From NCBI RefSeq assembly GCF_006542275.1, contig NZ_CP041217.1, forward strand, positions 2,775,501-2,839,500: DNA of 64,000 nucleotides, read 5' to 3'. The DNA is from Saccharibacillus brassicae. GTDB lineage: Bacteria; Bacillota; Bacilli; Paenibacillales; Paenibacillaceae. This document shows positions 53,396 through 61,834 of this stretch, piece by piece (position 1 is the first letter of the stretch; the number at the start of each line of letters is the position of its first letter). The notes beneath the pieces are model-generated. The model did not search any database and was not told where the DNA came from. It saw only the letters and a list, made by a program, of their open reading frames with translations. The translations under genes were made by a program, and so were the position numbers.

Positions 53396-53433
53396 CAAAA
53401 AAGAGACGTCCCGTCGGGACGTCTCTTTTTCTT
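53396..53433. terminator. intrinsic terminator
   Basis: Perfect hairpin AAAAAGAGACGTCCC with GGGACGTCTCTTTTT, positioned beyond the HxlR gene end. Confidence 0.93.
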
Positions 53434-53521
53434 GTTCAGCTCTGCCGGAAGTGCCGCGTTCGGTCAACGCCGTTCTTGGCCGAGAACGCCGCACGGACTT
53501 TTTTGACGACGCTGTACGGGA

Positions 53522-53857
53522 TTAGACCTGCTCCTGCTCGATCTTGATCCAGCGCGTCGCCCAGCCCTGGATGTCGTCCATCACGGGCGCAAGGTCGCGG
53601 CCCATATCGGTCAGCGAATATTCGATCCGCACGGGCTTTTCGGGATAGACGGTGCGCAGCACGATGCCGGCTTCTTCCAATTCTTTGAGGCGCTCGGACA
53701 GCACTTTGCCGCTCAGGTTGGACAGGGAAGTCTCGATGTCCACGAAACGGCGCGGGCCGTCCAGCAGGCGATAAATGATCAGGGTCGTCCAGCGTTTGCT
53801 GAGCAGCTCGATGGCTCTTTCGAATCTCGGGCACAGTTGGTTCAGCTCTGCTGCCAA
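53522..53857 (-). CDS. HxlR-family transcriptional regulator
   Basis: The 111-aa winged-helix protein has the HxlR core: CPRFERAIELLSKRWTTLII and, in the wing, RIEYSLTDMGRDL. The start chosen is TTG at 53857, 8 bp after GGAGAG; a GTG 9 bp upstream is too close to that site. It is divergent from the FAD monooxygenase gene and probably represses it, as HxlR-type regulators often do for redox or quinone-processing enzymes. The conserved N-terminal Cys is present (C9). Confidence 0.88.
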   Translation of the reverse strand: MAAELNQLCPRFERAIELLSKRWTTLIIYRLLDGPRRFVDIETSLSNLSGKVLSERLKELEEAGIVLRTVYPEKPVRIEYSLTDMGRDLAPVMDDIQGWATRWIKIEQEQV

Positions 53858-53979
53858 GGGAATCACTCTCCGTAGTTGGATTGATGGGACGCTTGCGAAA
53901 AGTCGGTCGGGAAATCTATGTTCATAAGCCCGAACGTGCGGGCGGTGCAAGGTTGAAGGTAGGCGGTGCTTTCCACTTT

Positions 53980-54007
53980 ATTATACAGGAGTGATTAAAA
54001 TAAACAA
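53980..54007 (-). promoter_or_regulatory. promoter of HxlR gene
   Basis: On the minus strand TTGTTT and TATAAT are 16 bp apart. The -35 box lies 26 bp from the divergent promoter's -35 box, leaving a shared operator region. Confidence 0.7.
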
Positions 54008-54032
54008 GCTTACAATTCGTAATAATTAAAAC

Positions 54033-54061
54033 TTGACTTCGTACCATTTATTAAATATACT
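54033..54061 (+). promoter_or_regulatory. promoter of FAD monooxygenase gene
   Basis: TTGACT and TATACT are separated by 17 bp, about 90 bp before the ATG. Confidence 0.8.
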
Positions 54062-54153
54062 CGGTTACATAAAGTAATGTACGCACATGCGCGTATAAGC
54101 TGCACTACCGCGTATCTGTTCCTGTCGGAGCATCCGCAATCGGAGGAAAAAAG

Positions 54154-55245
54154 ATGGAACGACATACCGAAATTTGTATCGTGGGCGGAGGCCCGGCCGG
54201 GACGTTGCTGGCGTGCCTGCTGGCGCGCCGCGGGGCGGACGTCGTGCTGATCGAGAAGCAGTCGTCTCCGGGGCCTTCTTTTCGCGGAGAAATATTGAAT
54301 AACGACGGCGAGCGCGTGCTGCGCAAGCACGGGCTGCTGGACAAAGTAGCGCCGGAAGCGGTGCTGGCGCTAATCCGGCTCGAATACTGGGACAATCGGC
54401 GCGTCGTGAAGACGATCCTGCCGGAGACGGAGAACGGCAACGTGGGCATCCATATTCCGCAGGCCGATCTGCTGCGCCCGATGCTGGACGAAGCGGCCGC
54501 GTATCCGAACTTTGCCTACCTGCCCGGCACGACGGTGCGCGGCCTGCTGCAGGGCGAAGACGGCCGTTACACCGGCGTCAAGATCCGTAGAGCGGACGGC
54601 AGCGACGAAGAGATTCGCAGCCGCATCGTGGTCGGCGCGGACGGCCGGTATTCGTCTGTCCGCCGGCATGCGGGCATAACGTCCAGTACGGAAGGACACG
54701 GTTACGACCTGCTGTGGGCCAGAATTCCGGCGCCGGCCGATTGGGAACCGGTCATGTGTTCGACGATCCAGAACGGCCAGCAGCTGCATCTGTTCACGCA
54801 GGCGCGCGGTTATGTCCAGGTCGGCTGGAACATCCGGGAAGATTCGTACAAGGAACTGCGCAAGCGGCCGTTCGAGGAACTGACCGATACGCTGATTCAG
54901 GCTTTTCCGAAGCTGGAGTCGAGCGTCCGGGCCCATATCACGTCGTGGCAGGACTTCGTGCTGCTGGACATTTTCAGCAGCCGCTCGGAACGCTGGGCCC
55001 GGCCGGGCCTCGTGCTGATCGGCGACGCGGCGCATACGATGACGCCTACCGGAGCTTTCGGGCTGAACGAAGCGCTCACGGACGCGGACGTACTGCACGA
55101 AGAACTGCTGGTCTGCATGGAGCAGCTTCAGGATACGAGCCTGCCGCTCGAACGGCTGGAGCAGCGCCGGCGCGGCGACGTGGAACGCCGGCAGCGCGAA
55201 CAGCTCGTGATGGAACAGGGATATGCTAAAAATTTTAATATTTAA
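54154..55245 (+). CDS. FAD-dependent aromatic-ring-type monooxygenase
   Basis: The 363-aa flavoprotein has the N-terminal dinucleotide fold ICIVGGGPAGTLLACLLARR and the second FAD motif VLIGDAAHTMTPTGAFGLN (about 286-304). The DG motif (VVGADGRYSSVRR, about 168-180) is also present. This is the p-hydroxybenzoate hydroxylase-like group that uses NAD(P)H and O2. GGAGGAAAA precedes the ATG. Divergent HxlR control suggests induction by an electrophile or aromatic compound. Substrate unknown. ribA and ribD follow on the same strand. Confidence 0.88.
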   Translation: MERHTEICIVGGGPAGTLLACLLARRGADVVLIEKQSSPGPSFRGEILNNDGERVLRKHGLLDKVAPEAVLALIRLEYWDNRRVVKTILPETENGNVGIHIPQADLLRPMLDEAAAYPNFAYLPGTTVRGLLQGEDGRYTGVKIRRADGSDEEIRSRIVVGADGRYSSVRRHAGITSSTEGHGYDLLWARIPAPADWEPVMCSTIQNGQQLHLFTQARGYVQVGWNIREDSYKELRKRPFEELTDTLIQAFPKLESSVRAHITSWQDFVLLDIFSSRSERWARPGLVLIGDAAHTMTPTGAFGLNEALTDADVLHEELLVCMEQLQDTSLPLERLEQRRRGDVERRQREQLVMEQGYAKNFNI

Positions 55246-55522
55246 CAATTAACTGGTCGATAATAAACAGAACGGCGATAAACTGAAGAAATCCGACTTC
55301 GGAATACCGAAAATTTTAAATTCTTTTTGGCAAAGGTGATCCAAGTCGGGACTGCGTGCGAATAGTTGGAGAGGAAGCTCCAGACAAGGCCGACTACCGG
55401 TCTCGAAGCACGGTTATTATGCATCACAAACACGGCGATCCGTCGCAGCGCACCTGCCGCTTCAGCCGCAGCCCGCCTGCACGCCGCCGTCTTCACCAAT
55501 ACGAAAATAAGGATGTGTCACC
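55246..55522 (+). other. leader before ribA
   Basis: This 277-nt spacer has no gene. A hairpin TGGAG-AGGAAG-CTCCA lies within a wider GTCGG/CCGAC pairing near 55350-55395. It does not contain the conserved blocks of an FMN riboswitch. A structured leader is possible but unproven. Confidence 0.3.
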
Positions 55523-56311
55523 ATGCTGAACAACAGCGCAGCTTTCATGCTCAAAGACAGAATTCATCATGTTCCTTCCGTTCTGAATCCGAAGGAAGGC
55601 TACGTGCTGGTCGGTCCGATCACGCTTCCGGTCAATCTGGAAGGCGAGACGATCGTGTTCCGCTGGTACAGCTGGATGAAAGAACCCGAAGGCGGCAAGG
55701 ACATGTCCGCCGAAGCGTTGATTCGCAGCCTGCCGACGATGGATCTGGCCGAAGGCCAGCAGTCCAGCGTTCTGGTCTACGGCGATTTCGAGCATTCGCA
55801 CGACGCCGTTATCCGCATGCACAGCATCTGCCATACCGGCGACATTTTCGGCAGCAAGCGCTGCGACTGCGGCTACCAGCTGCACCAGTCGATGAAGATG
55901 ATCGTGGAGCACGGCTCCGGCGCGCTGTTCTACCTGGCGAACCACGAAGGACGCGGCATCGGCCTGTTCAGCAAAGCGATGGCTTACGTGCTGCAGGAAC
56001 AGGGCATGGATACCGTGGAAGCGAATCTCGCGCTCGGCTTCGAAGACGATACCCGCAATTACGACGGCGCGATCGGCGTGCTGAAATATTTGCGCCCGCT
56101 GCCGGTCACGCTTATTACGAACAACCCGCGCAAGCTCGAAGCGCTCAAAGCTTCCGGCATGAACGTGTCCGGGCGCACGCCGCTGTGGGGCGACGTGTCC
56201 GAGTTCAACGAGAAGTATCTGCGGACGAAGGTCAGCCGGTCCGGCCACTTCGCGACGCAAAACCCGATCGAAGGCGTGGCGGAACTTCCGGCCGTCGAAG
56301 GAGGAGACTGA
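55523..56311 (+). CDS. ribA: GTP cyclohydrolase II
   Basis: The 262-aa enzyme opens the imidazole ring of GTP in the first step of riboflavin synthesis. Zinc ligands C103, C114 and C116 (CHTGDIFGSKRCDCG) and the catalytic tract NHEGRGIG are present. It is a stand-alone RibA rather than the RibBA fusion usual in Bacilli. AATAAGGATG precedes ATG 55523, and ribD starts 6 bp after its stop, so the two form an operon that may supply FAD to the upstream monooxygenase. Confidence 0.93.
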   Translation: MLNNSAAFMLKDRIHHVPSVLNPKEGYVLVGPITLPVNLEGETIVFRWYSWMKEPEGGKDMSAEALIRSLPTMDLAEGQQSSVLVYGDFEHSHDAVIRMHSICHTGDIFGSKRCDCGYQLHQSMKMIVEHGSGALFYLANHEGRGIGLFSKAMAYVLQEQGMDTVEANLALGFEDDTRNYDGAIGVLKYLRPLPVTLITNNPRKLEALKASGMNVSGRTPLWGDVSEFNEKYLRTKVSRSGHFATQNPIEGVAELPAVEGGD

Positions 56312-56317
56312 CGAGGC

Positions 56318-57415
56318 ATGAACGAACGGTCCCTTCACGAAAAATATATGCGCCTCGCGCTTGAGAACGCGCGCGCCGCGCAGGGTCAGACCGCGCCGAA
56401 TCCGCTCGTCGGCTCGGTCATCGTCAACGACGGCCGCCTCGTCGGCATCGGTGCCCATCTGAAGCCGGGCGAGCCGCACGCGGAGATTCACGCGCTGCGC
56501 ATGGCCGGCGACCATGCCCGGGGCGCGACGATTTACGTCACGCTTGAACCGTGCTCGCATCATGGCCGCACCGGCCCCTGCGCCGAAGCGATCGTGCGGG
56601 CGGGGCTTGCGCGCGTCGTCGTGGCCGCGCCCGATCCGAACCCGCTCGTCGCGGGCAGCGGCATCCGAATTCTGCGCGATGCCGGCATCGAAGTGATCGA
56701 AGGCGTGCTGCGCGAAGAGTCCGAACGGTTGAACGAAGTGTTCAATCGCTACATCGTCAGCAAGCGCCCGTTCGTCACGGTCAAATCGGCCGTGACGATG
56801 GACGGGAAGATCGCGACGCGCAGCAGCAGCAGCCGCTGGATCACGTCCGCGGAAGCCCGCGAAGACGTGCATCGCCTGCGCCACGAGAGCGGCGCGATCC
56901 TGGTCGGCGTGCAGACGATTCTGCACGACGATTCGCAGCTGAATACGCGGCTGCCCGGCGGTCGCAATCCGCTGCGCGTCGTGCTGGACAGCACGCTGCG
57001 CATCCCGGAGCATGCCCGGGTGATCACGGACGGCGAAGCGCCGACGTGGATCTTCACCGGATCGCAGGCCGATCCGGATAAGCGCAAGCGGCTCGAAGCC
57101 GCCGGCGTGCGCGTCATCGAGACATCGGGCGAGCGAGTGAACCTGAACGAGGTGCTCGACGCGCTTGGCGCGGGCGAGATCTCTTCGCTGCTCGTCGAAG
57201 GCGGCGGCCAGGTGATCGCTTCGTTCGTCGAGCAGGGCCTTGCGGACAAGCTCGTGCTGTACATGGCGCCTAAGCTTGTCGGCGGCAAGGACGCCCCGAC
57301 CTTTATCGAAGGTCTGGGCATCTCCGACATGAACGAGGCCGTGCAGCTGACCGGCCTGCGTGCCGAGCCGCTCGGACCGGACCTGAAGTTCGAGGCTTAT
57401 TTTCCGAAGCAATAA
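56318..57415 (+). CDS. ribD: riboflavin deaminase/reductase
   Basis: The 365-aa bifunctional enzyme has an N-terminal zinc deaminase domain (HAE at 54-56, then TLEPCSHHGRTGPC) and a C-terminal reductase domain from about 150 (VTVKSAVTMDGKIATR, LLVEGGGQVIASF). It catalyses the second and third steps of riboflavin synthesis. It follows ribA by 6 bp. The rest of the pathway (ribE, ribH) is not here, so this is a partial, possibly specialised, flavin locus. Confidence 0.94.
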   Translation: MNERSLHEKYMRLALENARAAQGQTAPNPLVGSVIVNDGRLVGIGAHLKPGEPHAEIHALRMAGDHARGATIYVTLEPCSHHGRTGPCAEAIVRAGLARVVVAAPDPNPLVAGSGIRILRDAGIEVIEGVLREESERLNEVFNRYIVSKRPFVTVKSAVTMDGKIATRSSSSRWITSAEAREDVHRLRHESGAILVGVQTILHDDSQLNTRLPGGRNPLRVVLDSTLRIPEHARVITDGEAPTWIFTGSQADPDKRKRLEAAGVRVIETSGERVNLNEVLDALGAGEISSLLVEGGGQVIASFVEQGLADKLVLYMAPKLVGGKDAPTFIEGLGISDMNEAVQLTGLRAEPLGPDLKFEAYFPKQ

Positions 57416-57419
57416 GTTC

Positions 57420-57605
57420 GAACCGGGCATGGGCGAAGTGGAAGCCGGACAGGCGCGACAGTTCGAACCGGGCGGACGCTAAGTTCGGATCTTATAGAGG
57501 CGAAATCCGAACGAAGCAGACTCGAAGTTCGAACCCGGCAGACGGAAAGTTCAAACCGGTCAGATGCGAAGTTCGAACCGCACGGATGCGAAGTTCGAAT
57601 CCCGT
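57420..57605. repeat. degenerate tandem repeat after ribD
   Basis: About eight imperfect copies of a unit near GATGCGAAGTTCGAACCG, period 18-24 bp, follow the ribD stop and precede a terminator. Confidence 0.82.
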
Positions 57606-57626
57606 ATGAGCGGCGATACAGAGATG

Positions 57627-57668
57627 CAAAAAGGCCGATGCTTCCCTTCCGGGAAACATCGGCCTTTT
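57627..57668 (+). terminator. intrinsic terminator
   Basis: AAAAAGGCCGATG and CATCGGCCTTTT enclose a secondary small stem. Confidence 0.9.
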
Positions 57669-57700
57669 ACTTATACGGCCGTACTGCCGTACTGCCGAAA

Positions 57701-57880
57701 ATAACTGCCTGAGAACAGTTATTTTCTCCGTTTTGTCTGCGCGGAGGCAAATAACTGCGTAGGAGCAGCTATTTGTTCGCCCAAACGCCGAAAACCTTCT
57801 TTTTCCGCAAAATAAGTGTTCCTGCGCAATTAATCGCCTTTGGACAGCTTTTTCGCTCGAATAAGTGTCGTCAGGACGTT
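57701..57880. repeat. intergenic repeat family B, copy 2 (four units)
   Basis: The motif ATAASTGY starts at 57701, 57751, 57812 and 57861 (50, 61, 49 bp). The first unit pairs AAAATAACTG with ACAGTTATTTT, and the second CAAATAACTGC with GCAGCTATTTG. It is homologous in motif and spacing to 43450-43640. It lies between the convergent ribD and CDF genes. Confidence 0.85.
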
Positions 57881-57979
57881 AATTTCACGATCAGCTCGAT
57901 CCCGCGTGATCCCGATCCCGCGCGTCGAACGGCATCTCCGTCCGCACCTCGCGATTTGCCGGATCGGAAACCGCGGCGG

Positions 57980-58110
57980 CTGCTTTTGCGCGGTACCGGA
58001 TCGAACCCGGTACCCGAACTCGCTGCCTGAGTCCCGCTGCCCGAACCCGGTACCCGAACTCAACGCCCGCATACGGCCGAACCCACGTGTCCAACTCCGC
58101 TGCCCTAACT
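57980..58110. repeat. degenerate tandem repeat before CDF gene end
   Basis: Several copies of a unit like CCCGGTACCCGAACTC lie just beyond the stop of the minus-strand CDF gene. Confidence 0.8.
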
Positions 58111-58124
58111 CCGGCGCAAGCGAC

Positions 58125-59144
58125 CTAGTTTTTCTCGAGATCGGCTTCCCGGCGCTTCCAGCTGGTCTGGCCGTCGTCTTCGACGATCGAGATCGCCGCG
58201 TCGGCGATGTCGGGGTTGGTCGTCAGCTCTTTCTGGATGCGGAGCTTGATGTCGTCGGCTTCGCCGAGCGTCAGGCCCGTACGCAGTTCCACGACGGCGT
58301 CCACGTGGTAGTAGCGGCCTTCCTGAATGATGCGCATGCTCTCGATGTCGCGCACGTCGGTATCGCCGAGAATGGCCGACGAGACGCCGTCTTCGACGTC
58401 CTGCGGCGCGGAGACGCCGATCAGGCCGATCATGTTGTCGTAGCCGACGCGGAACGCGACAGCGATCATCAGCACGCCGATCAGCGTCGTCGCGATGCCG
58501 TCGATCAATGCGAAGTTGGTGAAGGCGATAACGACGACGGCCACGAGCGCGAAGAACGCGCCGAGCACGGCGACGATGTCTTCATAGAACACGAGGCGCG
58601 TCGGAGGGGCGGCGCGGCCGACGTTTTTGAACGCGGCCGGCAGCAGGGCGAAGCCCGACGCTTTGGGCGCTCGCGCTTCTTTGAGAATTTCCTTCGAGGC
58701 CTTGATCAGGATGGCCCCGTCGACGACGATGTTCAGGATCAGCACGCCGACGTTGATCCAGAAGCCGCTCGAAGCTTCGGCCGGATGCTGAAGCAGGTGG
58801 ATGCCTTCGTGGATCGTTTCGTACGCCATGATCGTGACGACGATGACCGCGATCATGCAGAAAATGTTGATGACGCGCCCGAAGCCGACCGGGAAACGGC
58901 GGCTCGGACGGCGTTCGGACAGCACGCTGCCGACGAACACGAAGCCTTGGTTCACGGCGTCCGCGAGCGAGTGCATGGCCGAGGCGAACATCGCGCCGCT
59001 GCCCGTGAAGGCCGCGGCTGCGCCTTTGGCGGCGGCGAGTACGGCATTGCCGGCCATCGCGACGGCGGAAGACGTATTGCCTTTTTTGATTAACGCACCC
59101 AGCGTTTCGGGCGGCAGTTCGGATGACGGTTTGGCTTGAGCCAC
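58125..59144 (-). CDS. CDF-family cation efflux transporter
   Basis: The 339-aa membrane protein has about six spans and the CDF metal-site motif HSLADAVNQ in span 2, with a second motif DIVAVLGAFFALVAVVV in span 5. A C-terminal cytoplasmic domain follows (VDAVVELRTGLTLGEADDI). It exports a divalent metal such as zinc, manganese or iron by proton antiport. GTG at 59144, 8 bp after AAGGAGG, is the likely start; the frame extends upstream without a ribosome site. Confidence 0.9.
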   Translation of the reverse strand: MAQAKPSSELPPETLGALIKKGNTSSAVAMAGNAVLAAAKGAAAAFTGSGAMFASAMHSLADAVNQGFVFVGSVLSERRPSRRFPVGFGRVINIFCMIAVIVVTIMAYETIHEGIHLLQHPAEASSGFWINVGVLILNIVVDGAILIKASKEILKEARAPKASGFALLPAAFKNVGRAAPPTRLVFYEDIVAVLGAFFALVAVVVIAFTNFALIDGIATTLIGVLMIAVAFRVGYDNMIGLIGVSAPQDVEDGVSSAILGDTDVRDIESMRIIQEGRYYHVDAVVELRTGLTLGEADDIKLRIQKELTTNPDIADAAISIVEDDGQTSWKRREADLEKN

Positions 59145-59524
59145 GAACGATTCCTCCTTGTGGATCGAATGATGGAGACTTGGACGTACAGATTTGGACT
59201 TAACAGACTTGGGCATCCCGGCTTGGCAGGCGGATTGCCGTGGAACGGATGCTGCATTATGTAGGAAAACATGCGGGAAAGCGCCTGGCGTCCCCGGTAT
59301 TGCGCGGTACTGCGCCGCAGAACCGCCCTCGTTATATGTACCCGGAATCGGCGAAGCGGAACACGCCGACGCCGATTCTTTTTTTATGGAGCGAAAACGG
59401 TTTTCTCTTATTCTCCTCAAACGTGCCTCTCAAACGTACCCCTAGACAGCGGTGCGCCGGACCGGCGAATCTTTTCCCCGACCGGCCTGTAGCGCAAATC
59501 GTCCACCGTATCCGGGGGTCTGCC
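59145..59524. other. intergenic region with orphan plus-strand terminator
   Basis: No convincing gene in either direction. It contains the leader of the CDF gene on the minus strand and, on the plus strand, a strong terminator without an upstream gene. Confidence 0.5.
59345..59386 (+). terminator. orphan plus-strand terminator
   Basis: GAATCGGCG and CGCCGATTC with a 16-nt loop are followed by a run of T on the plus strand. No plus-strand gene ends here; both neighbours are on the minus strand. It may end a small RNA or an antisense transcript. Confidence 0.7.
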
Positions 59525-60382
59525 TCATTCTGGCCGGCTGCCGTATTGTTCCGCGTACCAATCGATCATTCGGCGCGCGATGCTGCCTCTCGGCGGAATA
59601 TTGGGCAGCTCGTCCGGGCCAAACCAGTTCGCTTCCGCGATTTCTTCGCCGTCGACGGTAATCTCGCCGCTCTCGTACTCCGCCACGAATCCGATCATAA
59701 GCGAATTGGGAAAAGGCCACGGTTGGCTGTCGAAGTAGCGAATCTTGCCGAGCGTCAGGCCGATTTCTTCCATCGTCTCGCGCCGCACGCAGTCTTCGAG
59801 CGTCTCGCCGGCTTCCAGGAATCCCGCGATCAACCCGTGCATTTTGTTCGGAAAACGGGCCGAATGCGCCAGCAGAATCTTGCCGTCTTTGAGGATCGCG
59901 GTGATGACGGCGGGCGAGATACGCGGATAATGGCGCAGTCCGCATTGGGGACACACTTTGGCATGTTCGTGGCCGGCAGGCGCAAGCGGCGCTGCGCAGC
60001 GTCCGCAGAACCGGTGGGTATCGTCCCAATTCAGCATTTGCAGCGCGCGTCCGGCGACATGGAACAGGTCTTCGTCCATCCTGTCGTACAGCGGGCGCAG
60101 CGAATGGAAAGCGAACCCTTCCGGCGGCTCGGCGTCGTCCGGCGCTTCGGCAGCGTAGCAGGGAGCGCCGTCGAGCAGGCCGAGAAACAGCGAACGAACC
60201 GGCGTAAAGCCGAGCGTCTCCGCGTGCTGCGCGCTCGGAACGGCGTCAAGGCCTGCCCGGTCGCTCAGGAGCAGTTGGCCGGTATTCGACCGGAAAACGA
60301 ACCAGTAAGCCGGGGTATCCGAAGGTTCCGCGCTCAGCGCGGGGAGGTAACGGTCATAGATGCTCGGTTTGGACAGGGTCAC
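59525..60382 (-). CDS. nudC: NAD(+) diphosphatase / NADH pyrophosphatase
   Basis: The 285-aa protein has the NudC order. A variable N domain is followed by a zinc ribbon (C126, C129, C144, C147), the NudC tag HYPRISPAVI and a Nudix box (about 187-209: GFLEAGETLEDC then REETM-type REx2EE). The downstream S-Q-P-W-P-F-P-x-S motif marks NADH-specific members (SQPWPFPNSLM). It cleaves NADH, and in related enzymes de-caps NAD-RNA. The start is GTG at 60382. Confidence 0.93.
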   Translation of the reverse strand: MTLSKPSIYDRYLPALSAEPSDTPAYWFVFRSNTGQLLLSDRAGLDAVPSAQHAETLGFTPVRSLFLGLLDGAPCYAAEAPDDAEPPEGFAFHSLRPLYDRMDEDLFHVAGRALQMLNWDDTHRFCGRCAAPLAPAGHEHAKVCPQCGLRHYPRISPAVITAILKDGKILLAHSARFPNKMHGLIAGFLEAGETLEDCVRRETMEEIGLTLGKIRYFDSQPWPFPNSLMIGFVAEYESGEITVDGEEIAEANWFGPDELPNIPPRGSIARRMIDWYAEQYGSRPE

Positions 60383-60532
60383 GGTAACAGAACCTTTCGG
60401 AGTGGAATGGTCAAGCTTGTCTTCCTTATTATGAGAGGATAGCGAAGGCGGAGCAAGAGGCGTACAATATCCGTATCAGACAAGCGGAAGCGAACCCTCG
60501 TGAACCTTTCGCGAAAAGGAGGATTTTTCAGC

Positions 60533-61630
60533 ATGAATCAACCGTTGAATTTGGGCGAGACGTTTCGGCAGGCGGAGTACCGTACGGCGGGGAACGGCCC
60601 GCGAAGCGTAGGCGTGCTGCTCGACGCCCTCAAAGGCGTCGACGCGGACACCCCGAGCGATATGTACGGCCGCGGCGAGCTGATCGAGAAGTTCGAGCGC
60701 AAGCTTGCGCGGATGCTGGGCAAGGAATCGGCTGTCTTTTTCCCGAGCGGCACGATGGCCCAGCAGATCGCGCTGCGCATCTGGAGCGACCGCAAAGGCG
60801 GCAGGACCGTCGCCTATCACCCGCTCTGCCACCTGGAGATCCACGAGCAGGACGGCTTGAAAGAGCTGCATCATCTGGAGCCGGTGCTGCTGGCGGACAA
60901 AGATCGGCTCATTACGCTGGACGACGTGCAGCAGATGCCGGATTCCGTCGTCTGCCTGCTGCTCGAACTGCCCCAGCGCGAGATCGGCGGCCAACTGCCG
61001 GAGTACGCGGAGCTTGAAGCGATCTCGGCCTACTGCCGGGAACGGGGCATCGCGCTGCATCTGGACGGTGCGAGGCTGTTCGAGATTTTGCCGCATTACG
61101 ACAAAACGGCGGCAGAAGTCTGCGCGCTGTTCGACAGCGTCTATGTCTCCTTCTACAAAGGCGTGGGCGGGATTGCCGGCGCGATGCTGGTCGGCGACGC
61201 GGACCTTTCGGCACAGGCAAAAGTGTGGAAAAGACGGCACGGCGGCGACCTGATCAGCCTGTATCCGTACATTCTCAGCTCGGAGTATTATCTCGACCTG
61301 CGCCTGCCGCGGATGGCACGCTATTACGGGGAAGCGCGGGAACTGGCGGCGCTGTACAACGCACAGCCGGGCATTCGCACGCTGCCGGAAGTGCCGGTGT
61401 CGAACATGTTCCATCTGTACTTCGACGTCCCGGCGGAAGTCGGCGAAGCGGTCGTCGCGGAGGTGCAGGCCGAGACCGGTATCGGATTGGCCGCCTACCT
61501 TAGAGACAACGGCGAAGCGTCGTGCTCGACGGAAGTGTCGATCGGCGATTCGTACGAGGCGGTACCTGCCGGCAGGCTGCGCGAAGCGATCGAACGGCTG
61601 GGCCGTCGGCTCTCGGAAGTCCGGGGCTAA
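60533..61630 (+). CDS. low-specificity L-threonine aldolase family
   Basis: The 365-aa PLP enzyme (beta-eliminating lyase/aldolase fold type I) has the conserved start DMYGRGELIEKFERKLARML, LHLDGARLFE and the PLP-lysine tract SFYKGVGGIAGAML (K about 209). It would split threonine or allo-threonine to glycine and acetaldehyde. ATG 60533 follows AAAAGGAGGA. A weakly conserved short frame upstream is not used. Confidence 0.88.
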   Translation: MNQPLNLGETFRQAEYRTAGNGPRSVGVLLDALKGVDADTPSDMYGRGELIEKFERKLARMLGKESAVFFPSGTMAQQIALRIWSDRKGGRTVAYHPLCHLEIHEQDGLKELHHLEPVLLADKDRLITLDDVQQMPDSVVCLLLELPQREIGGQLPEYAELEAISAYCRERGIALHLDGARLFEILPHYDKTAAEVCALFDSVYVSFYKGVGGIAGAMLVGDADLSAQAKVWKRRHGGDLISLYPYILSSEYYLDLRLPRMARYYGEARELAALYNAQPGIRTLPEVPVSNMFHLYFDVPAEVGEAVVAEVQAETGIGLAAYLRDNGEASCSTEVSIGDSYEAVPAGRLREAIERLGRRLSEVRG

Positions 61631-61631
61631 G

Positions 61632-61680
61632 ACCGGATCAGGACCGGGTCAGGACCGGATCAAGGCCGCTTCAAGGGTAG
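61632..61680. repeat. short tandem repeat after the aldolase stop
   Basis: About four copies of GACCGGATCAG (11 bp) start within two bases of the stop codon. Confidence 0.8.
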
Positions 61681-61695
61681 ATTCCGGAAAAAGAA

Positions 61696-61740
61696 GCAGC
61701 CGCCGCGATCAGGTATCGAACCTGATCGCGGCGGCTGTTT
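61696..61740. terminator. intrinsic terminator
   Basis: AGCCGCCGCGATCAGGT and its complement form a long perfect stem with a 5-nt loop. Confidence 0.9.
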
Positions 61741-61752
61741 GGCGCGCTTTTT

Positions 61753-61833
61753 CTACCATTCGAATTCGAGCTGCCGCTCGTTCGGACGGGAAGCGATGCC
61801 GCCGTGCCCGCGGTGCATGATAGGTTTCTCCAT
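61753..61833 (-). CDS. possible 26-aa peptide
   Basis: A short frame starts 1 bp after the stop of the SDR gene and reads MEKPIMHRGHGGIASRPNER, then six more residues. It lacks an obvious own ribosome site and would depend on reinitiation. It could equally be the untranslated end of the SDR transcript. Confidence 0.3.
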   Translation of the reverse strand: MEKPIMHRGHGGIASRPNERQLEFEW

Positions 61834-61834
61834 C

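Noticed and set aside
55246..55522. FMN riboswitch ahead of ribA
   Set aside because: None of the conserved RFN blocks is present, only a short hairpin.
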